64,000 nt of DNA from Leuconostoc miyukkimchii (GTDB lineage Bacteria > Bacillota > Bacilli > Lactobacillales > Lactobacillaceae): assembly GCF_019656055.1 (NCBI RefSeq), contig NZ_BPKY01000003.1, forward strand, positions 1 through 64,000, written 5' to 3'. The first letter of the stretch is position 1. Each line of letters starts with the position of its first letter. The notes below the pieces were generated by a model, which worked only from the letters and a program-made list of their open reading frames with translations, was not told the origin of the DNA and searched no databases. Both the position numbers and the translations under genes were made by a program. Shown here piece by piece: positions 34,058-43,786 of this stretch.

Positions 34058-35863
34058 TTATTGTACAGTAACTGATTTTGCTAGATTTCTTGGACGATCA
34101 ACATCTAATCCGCGATCTAACGTCGCATAATAAGCAATTAATTGTGCAGGGATAACGGTGAGCAATGGCATTAATAGTTCGTCAACATCTGGTAACACAT
34201 AAGCATCATTTGCCTTTGCAAGAGACTTACTAGCAATGATCACCGTATTGGCTCCTCGTGCTGAAACTTGTGCTATTTCACCACGTACCAATCCAGCAGT
34301 TTTTGATTGTGTCACCAAACCTAGAACAGGCGTCCCTTCCTCAATTAATGAAATTGTCCCATGCTTTAATTCGCCTGCTGCAAAACCTTCTGTTTGAATA
34401 TATGATATTTCTTTAAGTTTCAATGCTGCTTCAACAGCTACTGCTGCATCTAAACCACGACCAATGTAAAAAGCTGATGATTGATTTTTCAATGCTTGTT
34501 CTGCAATTATTTTGAATTTATCTTTTTGATCAATAATCACTTGCATCTCAACTGCAGCTTTTGCTAGTTCGTTTTTCAAATCTACTTCACTGTTACCTAC
34601 CGCATGTGCCAAAATTGCTTCAACAATAATTTGGGCAGTATATGCTTTCGTAGAAGCCACAGCAATTTCTGGTCCTGCTAGCAAAGGTAAAGCAAAAGTA
34701 GCTTCACGTGTTAAAGTTGAGTTCATAACATTAGCAATGGTTAATGAAGGATAGCCTTGCTTGACAACGTTATCAAGCACCTCTCGTGAATCCGCTGTTT
34801 CACCAGACTGACTTAAAAAGATAAAAAATGGTCGTTGACTCAAGAGTGGTTGATCATACGCAAACTCAGAAGAAATATGAACTTCTGTAGGTATACCGGT
34901 CCATTTTTCAAAATAGCGTTTACCCACTAGACCTGCATGGTATGAAGTTCCTGCAGCCACAATATATAATCTATCTGAAGCTTTAATGGCATCAATAATT
35001 TCATCATCAATGTTTTGGACATTAGCATCATCGTCAAAATAGTGTTGTGACAAAGTATGAGCTACGATAACCTGTTCGTCAATTTCTTTTAACATATAAT
35101 ATGGATAGACACCCTTATCTGTTTCTGATGCATCGATATCTAAATGAAATGATTCGCGTTCAATTTGCTTGCCCTGAACGTCAAACAAAGTAACTTTTTC
35201 TTTATCAATAATGGCTACTTCACCATCCATCAATTCAATAAAATCTTGCGTAATATCAAGCATAGCTGCAGCATCTGATGTCACAACATTTGCTTGATCA
35301 GAAACACCAATCAGTAAAGGTGACTTCTTTTTAGCAGCATACATTAAGTCAGGTGTTTCATTATCCATTAACAAGAATCCATAGGCTGAGTTGTCGTCTA
35401 ATAAAGAAATCATCTTACGTAATGCATCAAATGTTGATAAATTATCTTCTTTAGAAAACTTATCAATCAATTGTACAGCAATTTCTGTATCGGTTTCTGA
35501 TTGTAATTTAACGCCTTGAAGATAATTATCACGTAGTTCATCGAAGTTTTCAATTACACCATTGTGAACCAAATAAAATCTACCATCTTCTGACATATGA
35601 GGATGTGCATTTTCAACTGAAACGCCACCATGCGTAGCCCAGCGTGTATGGGCAATCCCGGCTGTTCCCGTGATATGTTTATTTTCGGTTGCTGCTTTTA
35701 GTCTCGAAACACGCCCTTTTTCTCGTACTAAAAAATCACCGTCTTTTCCGCCATTAACGTACACACCAGCTGAATCATAACCACGATACTCTAACTTTTC
35801 TAATCCCTTTAGTAAACTTGGCAAGACTTGATTCACACCTGTAGCACCAACAATTCCACACAT
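34058..35863 (-). CDS. glmS: Glutamine-fructose-6-phosphate aminotransferase
   Basis: A 601-residue enzyme making glucosamine 6-phosphate, the entry to peptidoglycan amino sugars. The N-terminal glutaminase starts MCGIVG (Cys2 nucleophile) with RWATHGG. Two SIS sugar-isomerase domains follow (SQSGETADSRE, KELKHG-type segment AGELKHGTISL), and DRGLDVDRPRNLAKSVTVQ-type ends are cut to PRNLAKSVTVQ here. A strong promoter lies about 60 bases upstream. The leader is too short for a glmS ribozyme. Confidence 0.97.
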   Translation of the reverse strand: MCGIVGATGVNQVLPSLLKGLEKLEYRGYDSAGVYVNGGKDGDFLVREKGRVSRLKAATENKHITGTAGIAHTRWATHGGVSVENAHPHMSEDGRFYLVHNGVIENFDELRDNYLQGVKLQSETDTEIAVQLIDKFSKEDNLSTFDALRKMISLLDDNSAYGFLLMDNETPDLMYAAKKKSPLLIGVSDQANVVTSDAAAMLDITQDFIELMDGEVAIIDKEKVTLFDVQGKQIERESFHLDIDASETDKGVYPYYMLKEIDEQVIVAHTLSQHYFDDDANVQNIDDEIIDAIKASDRLYIVAAGTSYHAGLVGKRYFEKWTGIPTEVHISSEFAYDQPLLSQRPFFIFLSQSGETADSREVLDNVVKQGYPSLTIANVMNSTLTREATFALPLLAGPEIAVASTKAYTAQIIVEAILAHAVGNSEVDLKNELAKAAVEMQVIIDQKDKFKIIAEQALKNQSSAFYIGRGLDAAVAVEAALKLKEISYIQTEGFAAGELKHGTISLIEEGTPVLGLVTQSKTAGLVRGEIAQVSARGANTVIIASKSLAKANDAYVLPDVDELLMPLLTVIPAQLIAYYATLDRGLDVDRPRNLAKSVTVQ

Positions 35864-35920
35864 ATAATATATCCTCTTTTTTAAATTGATTAATAGTTGT
35901 ATATTTAACTAACACTCAAT

Positions 35921-35949
35921 ATTTTAAAGTAATAGCAATGATTTGTCAA
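35921..35949 (-). promoter_or_regulatory. glmS promoter
   Basis: Perfect -35 TTGACA (35944-35949) and -10 TAAAAT (35921-35926), 17-base spacer. Confidence 0.8.
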
Positions 35950-36069
35950 CAATTTTAAAAATTGGTATAGTTACTTTTTACAGTTATTTAAATGCGTGTC
36001 GTTCAATTTGCTCACGCTATCAAGCAGTAACTTGTGTTAAACTATTAAAAACTGAAAGCGAGACTTGTT

Positions 36070-37725
36070 GTGACAAAAAACGTGACATGGCATATCATTA
36101 ATGCCAAAATTTTAGATGTGTTTAACCTTGAATTTGAAGAAACTGAACTTTGGATTGATCAAACAAAAATTGTTTATCGTGGTAAACGTTCTGATTTTCA
36201 AGCAATAAATACTTATGATGCTCAAGGACAATACATTGTTCCTGGATTAATCGATGCGCACGTACACGTTGAAAGTTCTCTCTTAGCACCTAGTGAATTT
36301 AGCAAACTTGTCTTGCCTCATGGTATTACACGAATTTTTGCTGATCCACATGAAATTGCAAGCGTTTCCGGTGTTTCTGGTATTCAATACATGTTAGAAG
36401 AAGCCCGACAATCACCACTACACATTCATTATATGTTACCTTCGTCAGTACCAGCCACACCGTTTGAGCATGCTGGTGCCACATTACATGCTGATGCACT
36501 CAAGCCTTTTTATAGTGTACCTGAAGTCAACGGACTTGCTGAAGTAATGGATTTTCCTGCTGTGTTCAATGAAGATGATGACATGCATCAAAAAATCATT
36601 GATGCACAGTCAGCTGGTAAACATGTTGATGGTCATGCATCTGGTTTGTCTCGTCAACAATTGGCCATTTATAGAAAATACGGCATTGATACGGACCATG
36701 AAAGTGAGAACGCAGCCCAAGCACTTGAACGTTTAAGTGCTGGTTTTTCCGTTTTTGTCCGTGAAGGCACAGTAGAACGTGACGAAGCTGCTATACTACC
36801 AGCAATAAACGCCGCTAATCAATCACATTTCTCATTTGCCACTGATGATAAAACTGCCAATGATATTCAACGTGAAGGTTCAATTGATTTTAACGTTAGG
36901 CTAGCCATTCAAAATGGCATGGATCCGGCTATGGCATTTACTCTTAGCAGTTATAACGCAGCGCAAGCACAACATTTACAATATGTTGGTGCCCTGACCG
37001 ATGGTTTCGTTGCTGATTTAGTTGTTATTGACCAATTAGAAGATTTCACAGTAAAAAGAACAATGATTGATGGCAATTGGTATGTCCAGCCTGAAACAAC
37101 TGTCACTCCCCTTGCTAATCAATCGCTCAACTTTACTTTGTCTCGGTCAGATATCGCCTTACCAATTAATCCAAATAAGCCAGCTCACGTTATCAGTATT
37201 ATGCCACATCACATCACAACGCAACACGTTATCGAAAATGTACCAAGTAGCAGTGGCTATTTCACACCAAATGAGTCCTATGCCAAAATTATAGTTGCAG
37301 AACGTTATCATAATTTAGGTAATGGAATCGGTATTATCAAGGGCTTTAACCTCAAATCTGGTGCTATTGCATCCACAATTGCTCATGATTCACACAATCT
37401 GATTATTGCCGGTACCAATGATGATGATATTATCAAAGCCGCAGATACCTTACGTGAAATAGGTGGTGGTCAGGTCGTTGTGTCTGATGGTCAAATAACC
37501 ATCTTACCTCTAGCTATCGGTGGTTTGATGTCTGATCAACCGTTTGCTGATGTTATTAAGGCTAATCAACTGTTACAAGATGCGTTCGCTAAAATTAGTG
37601 ATATCAATTATGATCCCTTTTTGACACTGTCGTTCATGGCTTTACCAGTTATTCCAAGCTTAAAAATAACTGATCAAGGTTTGTTTGACTTCAATAGTTT
37701 TTCATTTATTAAGGTACAGGACTAG
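36070..37725 (+). CDS. ade: Adenine deaminase
   Basis: A 551-residue amidohydrolase converting adenine to hypoxanthine plus ammonia. The metal-binding stretch is PGLIDAHVHVESS, with FADPHEIASVSG, GHASGL and DHESENAAQALERL, all typical of bacterial Ade. The C-terminal adenine-deaminase domain is present (GGGQVVVSDGQI). The start is GTG at 36070. The product hypoxanthine is used by Hpt, also in this window. An extended -10 (TGTTAAACT) lies near 36030. A small unknown gene follows two bases after the stop. Confidence 0.95.
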   Translation: MTKNVTWHIINAKILDVFNLEFEETELWIDQTKIVYRGKRSDFQAINTYDAQGQYIVPGLIDAHVHVESSLLAPSEFSKLVLPHGITRIFADPHEIASVSGVSGIQYMLEEARQSPLHIHYMLPSSVPATPFEHAGATLHADALKPFYSVPEVNGLAEVMDFPAVFNEDDDMHQKIIDAQSAGKHVDGHASGLSRQQLAIYRKYGIDTDHESENAAQALERLSAGFSVFVREGTVERDEAAILPAINAANQSHFSFATDDKTANDIQREGSIDFNVRLAIQNGMDPAMAFTLSSYNAAQAQHLQYVGALTDGFVADLVVIDQLEDFTVKRTMIDGNWYVQPETTVTPLANQSLNFTLSRSDIALPINPNKPAHVISIMPHHITTQHVIENVPSSSGYFTPNESYAKIIVAERYHNLGNGIGIIKGFNLKSGAIASTIAHDSHNLIIAGTNDDDIIKAADTLREIGGGQVVVSDGQITILPLAIGGLMSDQPFADVIKANQLLQDAFAKISDINYDPFLTLSFMALPVIPSLKITDQGLFDFNSFSFIKVQD

Positions 37726-37727
37726 TT

Positions 37728-38222
37728 ATGAAAACACTCAGCATCTCACCCGAAAAATTATTAACAATATTACTAGGCAAATCAGTTGATTTAGAAATTA
37801 ATTATTCTGGTTTATTATTATTAGCTGCTGAAAAAAATATAAAGCCTAATCTACCCTCCGAAATGGCTGGCGGTATCGTCTATGTCAATAATAATCAGAT
37901 GACATTTGTCTCTCTTGTTCATCCATTTAAAATTCCAACGCAATATACTCTCTTTTCAACAGATGATAGTAAAATACATCGAGAGCCTTATAATTGGTTC
38001 GGACCACAATCCATCGTTATTGAAAAAAAACTACACGACTTTTCAGATCAATATGATGGGCCGCTAACTGAACAGGGCAACATTCCTAGAAAACTAATTC
38101 CAGATAATATTGCCGAACCCGTTATATTATCCGATAATTATTGGCATGACTACACTAAATTCATTACTGATCCAGACGGTAGTTTCGCTAAGCAAATCAA
38201 ACCACTATTTACTGAAAAATAA
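37728..38222 (+). CDS. Uncharacterised protein in an operon with ade
   Basis: A 164-residue soluble protein that I do not recognise. It has no membrane segments and no obvious nucleotide-binding loop; it is rich in Pro, Asn and aromatic residues, with a GGIVYVNNN beta-like stretch and a WHDYTKFITDPDG end. It begins two bases after the ade stop with AGGA as ribosome binding site, and both share one terminator, so it is almost certainly co-transcribed with adenine deaminase. A role in purine salvage or Ade activity is a guess from context only. Confidence 0.7.
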   Translation: MKTLSISPEKLLTILLGKSVDLEINYSGLLLLAAEKNIKPNLPSEMAGGIVYVNNNQMTFVSLVHPFKIPTQYTLFSTDDSKIHREPYNWFGPQSIVIEKKLHDFSDQYDGPLTEQGNIPRKLIPDNIAEPVILSDNYWHDYTKFITDPDGSFAKQIKPLFTEK

Positions 38223-38267
38223 AAATACAGGTACTAAGAAACTGCGTTTCTTAGTACCTGTATTTTT
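38221..38267. terminator. Strong bidirectional terminator between ade operon and ftsK
   Basis: Perfect 22-base arms (38221-38242, 38246-38267) with a three-base loop and A/T runs at the ends. It overlaps the stop codon of the plus-strand gene and serves the convergent ftsK as well. Confidence 0.95.
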
Positions 38268-38282
38268 TAAATAGCATCTAAT

Positions 38283-40700
38283 TTAATCGTGTTCAACACC
38301 AGAACTACCATCACTGATATTGACATGACGTGGCCGTGAACCATCAGCCGGTCCAATATATCCCCCTGCTTCCAAGTCATCAATTAAACGTGCTGCGCGA
38401 TTATATCCAATTCGAAAACGTCTTTGTAGCAACGAAGTGGATGCTTTTTGTTGCGCCATAATAAATTGGATTGCCTCTTGAAATAACTCATCCTCACTGT
38501 CTCCTTGACTCACACCATCACTAGTGTCTTGAGAAATTTCCTCATCAGTCACAGTCATTGACTCGGAGTATTGTGCTTCTTGTTGTGATTTAACAAATTC
38601 CACCACGTTGGTAACGTCAGTATTACTGATAAATGCACCCTGAACACGTTGCGTTGGTTTACCAGGTGGCGCAAAAATCATGTCACCTTTACCTAACAGC
38701 TTTTCCGCACCATTACTATCCAAAATTGTACGTGAATCAATACCTGAAGCCGTTCTAAAAGCAATTCTTCCAGGAATGTTACTCTTAATTGTACCGTTAA
38801 TAACCTTTACATCTGGTCTTTGAGTTGCTAAAATCATGTGAATTCCTGCAGCTCGAGCTTTTGCACCTAATCGTGCAATCGACACTTCTATTTCGGAACC
38901 TACAGTACTCATCAAATCAGCAAACTCATCAACTATTGCAACAATATAAGGCATTTTTTGCATAATTGAAGCTCCTGTTTCCTTTGCTTCATCATTTTGC
39001 TTATCAACGGCTAAGTTGTATTCGCCGATATTACGTTTTCCAAACTGTGCGAGTAGCTTATAGCGATTCTCCATCTCATCAACTACTTTTTGCAAAGACT
39101 TAGCAGCCTTTCGAGGATCAGAGACTACCGGTGTTAATAGATGTGGAATGCCATTATAGACTGATAACTCAACCACTTTAGGATCTACCATCATCAGTTT
39201 TACTTCGCTTGGTTTTGCCTTTAATATTATAGATATAATAATACCATTTAAGCCAACTGATTTACCTGATCCTGTTGATCCAGCTATAAGCAAATGTGGC
39301 ATATCAGCTAGATTTGCCATAATAATATTTCCTGTAACATCACGTCCCAATGGCACATTTAATAAGTGCTCATCATCTTTTGGCGCTTGCTCAATCATGT
39401 CACGAAAACCTACAATGGATTGCGTATCATTTGGTACCTCAATACCAACATATGGTTTTCCTGGTATGGGTGCCTCAATACGAATTGATTTGGCCGCAAG
39501 CGCCAACGCCAAATCATCTGCTAGATTAGCAATACGATTTACCTTAACACCTTGACCTGGTTTGAGTTCATACTGCGTAACAGTAGGTCCAAGAGATACA
39601 CTCGTGACCTCTGCCTCGACACCAAAGCTCAATAGCGTGTCATGAACTAGTCGCGACTTCTCTGTTAAACTTTTAAATTCTTTTGTTTGGTCAGTTGGCG
39701 CAACTCGCGTTAGTAGGTCAATTGTTGGTAGCTGGTAATCTGGATTGTCACTTTCTTGTGTACCAGTAGCTAATTCTATATGTTCATTGTCATTAGTGTC
39801 CGTATCACGTTTCTGTTCAGAAGCTGAATGTGTCTCACTAATCGTTTTATCTGTGTTTTTGGTGTCCTCAGTTATAGGACCACCCCATTTAATCTCCGGC
39901 TCAACAAAATCATCAACTGTTTGTTGTGTCTCACTCGTAGAGGGCAGTTGATTTTGATCTATCGTTGATTGGTCCGTGTCTGTTTTTTTATGAACTCCCA
40001 GTGGATCGTTTCCAAAATCAACGCTGCTCTTTTTTTGTCGATCACGTTTTTTGAAAAGTGGTGTTCTTTCTGTCATATTTGCACGTTTTTCTTGCACATA
40101 TGCAACACCTTCCTGTGCTCTTTCAATACCTTTTTGAGTTAAATCACGTGCGGGAATACGGAAAAATACGACAACACCACCAAATAGTAAAATTAATGTA
40201 AATATCCATGTACCAATATTTGCCATCAACGTAAATAAGATTTGATAAAGTATTGCCCCTAAGGCGCCACCCCCAACAGGTGTATTGGCCGCCTTATTTA
40301 TAAAGTCCCGTCCGATTAAACGCACAATTTCTTGCGCATAACCATTACCATTTTTAAGTGTATATGTGAAAAAAAGCAACGAAGATATTGTCAGCAACGC
40401 AGTAAAAATCATCACGAGGCCAACCAAGAAATGACCTGAAATTTTGGGCAGCTTTTTGAAAATAAAATAATACAGTGCAGCGACAGTTAGAGGAACCAAG
40501 CAGCCTAAATACAAATTACCAAAGAAAAAACGAAAGATATTTGCAACGTATACGCCCAATAACCCTAATTTAAATATACCCAATATACCAAATAGTGCGC
40601 TCAACAAAATGAGTACGTTTTTGCTAATAATACGATTTGTATTTGTTCTTTTTTGTGATCTAGTTGTACGCCGTTTTTGTGGTGTTTTTCGAGTTGCCAA
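38283..40700 (-). CDS. ftsK: DNA translocase FtsK/SpoIIIE
   Basis: An 805-residue septal DNA pump that clears chromosome ends at division. Four to five N-terminal membrane helices occur within residues 25-190, then an acidic low-complexity linker (about 205-310), the alpha/beta motor with Walker A AGSTGSGKSVGLNG and Walker B YIVAIVDEFADLM, and a C-terminal winged-helix gamma domain (RRFRIGYNRAARLIDDLE) that reads orienting sequences. The start is TTG at 40700, nine bases after AAAGGG; no ATG is better placed. It is probably monocistronic, flanked by the tRNA-Glu terminator and a strong 3' terminator. Confidence 0.95.
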   Translation of the reverse strand: MATRKTPQKRRTTRSQKRTNTNRIISKNVLILLSALFGILGIFKLGLLGVYVANIFRFFFGNLYLGCLVPLTVAALYYFIFKKLPKISGHFLVGLVMIFTALLTISSLLFFTYTLKNGNGYAQEIVRLIGRDFINKAANTPVGGGALGAILYQILFTLMANIGTWIFTLILLFGGVVVFFRIPARDLTQKGIERAQEGVAYVQEKRANMTERTPLFKKRDRQKKSSVDFGNDPLGVHKKTDTDQSTIDQNQLPSTSETQQTVDDFVEPEIKWGGPITEDTKNTDKTISETHSASEQKRDTDTNDNEHIELATGTQESDNPDYQLPTIDLLTRVAPTDQTKEFKSLTEKSRLVHDTLLSFGVEAEVTSVSLGPTVTQYELKPGQGVKVNRIANLADDLALALAAKSIRIEAPIPGKPYVGIEVPNDTQSIVGFRDMIEQAPKDDEHLLNVPLGRDVTGNIIMANLADMPHLLIAGSTGSGKSVGLNGIIISIILKAKPSEVKLMMVDPKVVELSVYNGIPHLLTPVVSDPRKAAKSLQKVVDEMENRYKLLAQFGKRNIGEYNLAVDKQNDEAKETGASIMQKMPYIVAIVDEFADLMSTVGSEIEVSIARLGAKARAAGIHMILATQRPDVKVINGTIKSNIPGRIAFRTASGIDSRTILDSNGAEKLLGKGDMIFAPPGKPTQRVQGAFISNTDVTNVVEFVKSQQEAQYSESMTVTDEEISQDTSDGVSQGDSEDELFQEAIQFIMAQQKASTSLLQRRFRIGYNRAARLIDDLEAGGYIGPADGSRPRHVNISDGSSGVEHD

Positions 40701-40800
40701 TTTTCTTACCCTTTATAGTTAATTATTTCTTAATACTTTATTTTAACATGAAATTAAAGCAAACGTTTGTTCGTTTTAATTTTTAAACTATCGTTTATAA

Positions 40801-40829
40801 TATAAAAAGCCGCAACCGAAGTTGCGACT
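40801..40829 (-). terminator. Terminator of tRNA-Glu
   Basis: A GTCGCAAC stem closed by a TTCG tetraloop and followed by T5 on the minus strand, six bases after the tRNA. Confidence 0.95.
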
Positions 40830-40834
40830 TGATA

Positions 40835-40906
40835 TAGCTCGTGAGAGAATCGAACTCTCGATTCCGCCGTGAAAGGGCAGCGTCTTAGCCACTTGACCAA
40901 CGAGCC
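40835..40906 (-). tRNA. tRNA-Glu (TTC)
   Basis: A 72-base cloverleaf on the minus strand. The acceptor GGCTCGT pairs with ACGAGCT (first pair G-U), the discriminator is A, the anticodon stem is CTGCC/GGCGG with loop CTTTCAC giving anticodon TTC, and the T-loop is TTCGATT. CCA is not encoded. It reads Glu codons GAA and GAG. It has its own promoter and terminator. Confidence 0.97.
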
Positions 40907-40944
40907 ATGGTCAGTGATGTTTTCATTACTGAAACAACTATACT

Positions 40945-40973
40945 ATAGTATCAACGATTTAATACATTGTCAA
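40945..40973 (-). promoter_or_regulatory. tRNA-Glu promoter, overlapping the trmL stop
   Basis: A perfect -35 TTGACA (40968-40973) and -10 TACTAT (40945-40950) with a 17-base spacer. The -35 overlaps the last codons of trmL. Confidence 0.8.
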
Positions 40974-41485
40974 CCCTTCAACTTATCTTGCTCATACGTA
41001 TGGATTGTTTCTAAATTATGAAAATCTTGTTGCCGTAACGCCTCATACAAAACTATCGCAACCGTATTAGATAAGTTTAATGAACGAATATGCTTGTCAT
41101 TTTGTGGTATACGAATTGCTTTTTCTGGATTCTGGCGCATGAAAATTTCTGGTAATCCTGTTGTTTCTTTACCAAATAAGAAATAATGATCACCTTGTGA
41201 TTCCGTATAATCTGGCTGTGTATAATCCATGTTTGCAAATTTTGAAACCAAATATAGATGATCTTGTGGTGTTAACGTCGACAGAAAATCCGGTAAACTT
41301 GGATGTTTCACTAACTGCACATGCTCCCAATAGTCTAATCCCGCACGCTTAACATGTTTATCATCAAGTTCAAAACCTAGTGGTTCAATTAAATGCAACA
41401 CTGCATTTGTTCCCGCAGTTGTACGTGCAATATTACCAGTATTTGCTGGCATTAAGGGTTCAAATAATACAATATGGTTTGTCAT
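40970..41485 (-). CDS. trmL: tRNA (cytidine/uridine-34 2'-O)-methyltransferase TrmL
   Basis: A 171-residue SPOUT methyltransferase that modifies the wobble base of tRNA-Leu. [18 protein letters not shown] (N-terminal), [11 protein letters not shown] and [20 protein letters not shown] (trefoil-knot SAM site) are the family motifs. Its start overlaps the AI-2E transporter stop by four bases, so the two are coupled. Confidence 0.95.
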   Translation of the reverse strand: MTNHIVLFEPLMPANTGNIARTTAGTNAVLHLIEPLGFELDDKHVKRAGLDYWEHVQLVKHPSLPDFLSTLTPQDHLYLVSKFANMDYTQPDYTESQGDHYFLFGKETTGLPEIFMRQNPEKAIRIPQNDKHIRSLNLSNTVAIVLYEALRQQDFHNLETIHTYEQDKLKG

Positions 41486-42642
41486 TTTTGTCTTTCTTCC
41501 ACTTCATCTTTATAAAAATCAGAGTTATGGCGCCACCAAGTATAGATACGTGTCACGATAACCTTTACAACAGCATAAGTTGGTACTGCTAAAACAATTC
41601 CTAACACACCAAAAATATGACCACTACTCAATAATACAACAATGACTGTTACTGGATGAATAGACAGTGCCTCACCCAAAATTTTAGGTGCAATAACATG
41701 CCCTTCAATTGGTTGTTCAATTGCCAAAACAATAATTGCTAAGACAAGCAATTTAGGTCCACCAGCTATAAGTGCTACAGCCCAAACAGGTATTTGTGCT
41801 AGTATTGATCCAACATATGGAATCATATTAAAGAGTCCAGCCATCAACGCAAGTAGAATACCATATGGTAAACCAATTACAGTAAAACCAATACTAAACA
41901 TGATGGTAACCGCAAAAGCAACACCTAATTGACCACGAATATATTGAGCGATTTGGTTACTAATGTCTCGTAGCAATTGTTGTATAGAGTGTTTTGCTTG
42001 TGGTGGAAATTTTTCAGAAATAAAACCTGAAAATTTGTGACCATCTAGCAACATATAATATAAAATAAATGGCGTTGCTATGGCTGTAACACTGACAGTT
42101 GTAATCGTTGATGCAAATGAACTAATGCCTGCTACTCCACTAGTTAAATACGTACGACTCCAGTCAATCACATTTTGGTTAATATTTGTATTTGTATGAT
42201 TTAAAAACTCACGTACTTGCCTAAATTGGTCAGAACTGAAATTTTCATTAATAAAATTTTGACTTGTGTGCCAGTAACTTGGCCAATTATCAATAAATGT
42301 GATCACTTGCTCACGTAACACAAGTACAACGACAGTTAAAATCCCAGCTGCTATAGCAAAGAGTAGTACTAATATGATTCCTATTGACAAACCACGTGGT
42401 AATCGCGTATATTTACTGACTAAATTAACGACCGGGCTAAGCAAGTAATACAATACTCCTGCAATTAAAATCGGTGCCCCCACAGCCGTAAATAATGCTC
42501 GGACCGGTTCAAATACAAACCGTATCTGCCAGCCTAAGAATATAATTAGCAAAATCATTAATATGACAATCAATCCATGTAGTATATTATTACCTGAAAA
42601 CCATCGACTATACCATGATTTTTGTTCTTTATCTCTTATCAT
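41482..42642 (-). CDS. AI-2E family transporter (YdiK/PerM-like)
   Basis: A 386-residue polytopic membrane protein with about seven to eight helices and the family core [17 protein letters not shown] and [22 protein letters not shown] (the latter only partly conserved across families). Members export AI-2 or act as ion antiporters; which applies here is unknown. GGAGG before ATG supports the start. It is the first gene of a pair with trmL, divergent from mvaD. Confidence 0.88.
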   Translation of the reverse strand: MIRDKEQKSWYSRWFSGNNILHGLIVILMILLIIFLGWQIRFVFEPVRALFTAVGAPILIAGVLYYLLSPVVNLVSKYTRLPRGLSIGIILVLLFAIAAGILTVVVLVLREQVITFIDNWPSYWHTSQNFINENFSSDQFRQVREFLNHTNTNINQNVIDWSRTYLTSGVAGISSFASTITTVSVTAIATPFILYYMLLDGHKFSGFISEKFPPQAKHSIQQLLRDISNQIAQYIRGQLGVAFAVTIMFSIGFTVIGLPYGILLALMAGLFNMIPYVGSILAQIPVWAVALIAGGPKLLVLAIIVLAIEQPIEGHVIAPKILGEALSIHPVTVIVVLLSSGHIFGVLGIVLAVPTYAVVKVIVTRIYTWWRHNSDFYKDEVEERQK

Positions 42643-42835
42643 GAAACCCTCCAGTTATTATTTATAAATCCAAATCAATGCGAGATGTGACTATAGAAAT
42701 AAGTTATTGCTTCTATATTAACATATTCAAGCCACTCATCGTTTAGGTTATTTAGTTAATTCAACTATGAATACTGCTGAAATTAATTAAATATGATAAT
42801 ATTAAAGTAACTTATATTTTTAGAAAGATGCCCTC

Positions 42836-43786
42836 ATGTCAACCACTGCAACTGCCCATACAAATATCGCCCTGATTAAATATTGGGGAAAAAAAGATAC
42901 TCGTTTAAACCTACCAACAACTAGTTCACTGTCATTGACGCTTAAACAATTTTACACAGTGACCACTGTAACGCCTAATGCTCTGGCTGATCAATTAATT
43001 TTGAATGGTGAAGAATCAGATACAACTAGAACACACCAATTTTTAGATGTTTTACGTGGTCAACTGGGCCATTTTAGCCCATTAACTGTGACGTCAGAGA
43101 ATCATGTTCCTACTAGTGCTGGACTTGCATCTTCTGCCTCAGCATTTGCGGCATTAACCGGCGCTGTCACACGTGAAATTGGCTGTGATTTGAATAAAGT
43201 AGCACTGTCACGGCTTGCTCGTCGTGGTTCAGGCTCAGCTTCACGTTCTTTTTATGGTCATTTTGCTGTTTGGCATGAAGGAGTAGATGATGTTACTTCA
43301 TTTTCTGAAAGCTTGAACGCCCCTGACATGCCAATTGCCCTTGTCGTTGCTGAAGTTTCTTCTCGTGTTAAAAAGGTTAGTTCCAGCGAAGGTATGCGAC
43401 GTGCACTTACCTCACCAAACTATCATGATTGGTTAACTAAGAGTAAACTACAATTTCAAGATATGCAGTCAGCTGTTATGGCTACGGACATAGAAAAAAT
43501 TGGTAGCATTGCAGAAGATAATGCCTTAAGTATGCATGCACTTAATCTAACGGCCAGTCAAAAACCTTTCACGTATTTTACTAGTGAAACACAACAAATA
43601 TTGGCCATTGTGCAAGATCTACGTCAACAAGGAATTTTAGCTTTTGCTACAATAGATGCTGGACCAAATGTTAAAATTATTACGACAATAACAACTGCAC
43701 CAATTGTTACAGCTGCACTACATGATGCACTGCCACACATTCATATAGAAACCGCCACAAGCGGATCAGGTATAAATTATGACTAA
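42836..43786 (+). CDS. mvaD: Diphosphomevalonate decarboxylase
   Basis: A 316-residue GHMP enzyme turning mevalonate 5-diphosphate into IPP with ATP. NIALIKYWGKKD is the diagnostic N-terminal motif; PTSAGLASSASAFAALTGA is the ATP loop; RRGSGSASRSFYG and the DAGPNVKI end fit the family. It starts the mvaD-mvaK2-fni operon and overlaps mvaK2 by eight bases. AGAAAG precedes the ATG. Confidence 0.96.
   Translation: MSTTATAHTNIALIKYWGKKDTRLNLPTTSSLSLTLKQFYTVTTVTPNALADQLILNGEESDTTRTHQFLDVLRGQLGHFSPLTVTSENHVPTSAGLASSASAFAALTGAVTREIGCDLNKVALSRLARRGSGSASRSFYGHFAVWHEGVDDVTSFSESLNAPDMPIALVVAEVSSRVKKVSSSEGMRRALTSPNYHDWLTKSKLQFQDMQSAVMATDIEKIGSIAEDNALSMHALNLTASQKPFTYFTSETQQILAIVQDLRQQGILAFATIDAGPNVKIITTITTAPIVTAALHDALPHIHIETATSGSGINYD

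Noticed and set aside
35864-35920. glmS ribozyme
   Set aside because: Only about 60 bases lie between the -10 and the ATG, too short for the ribozyme core.
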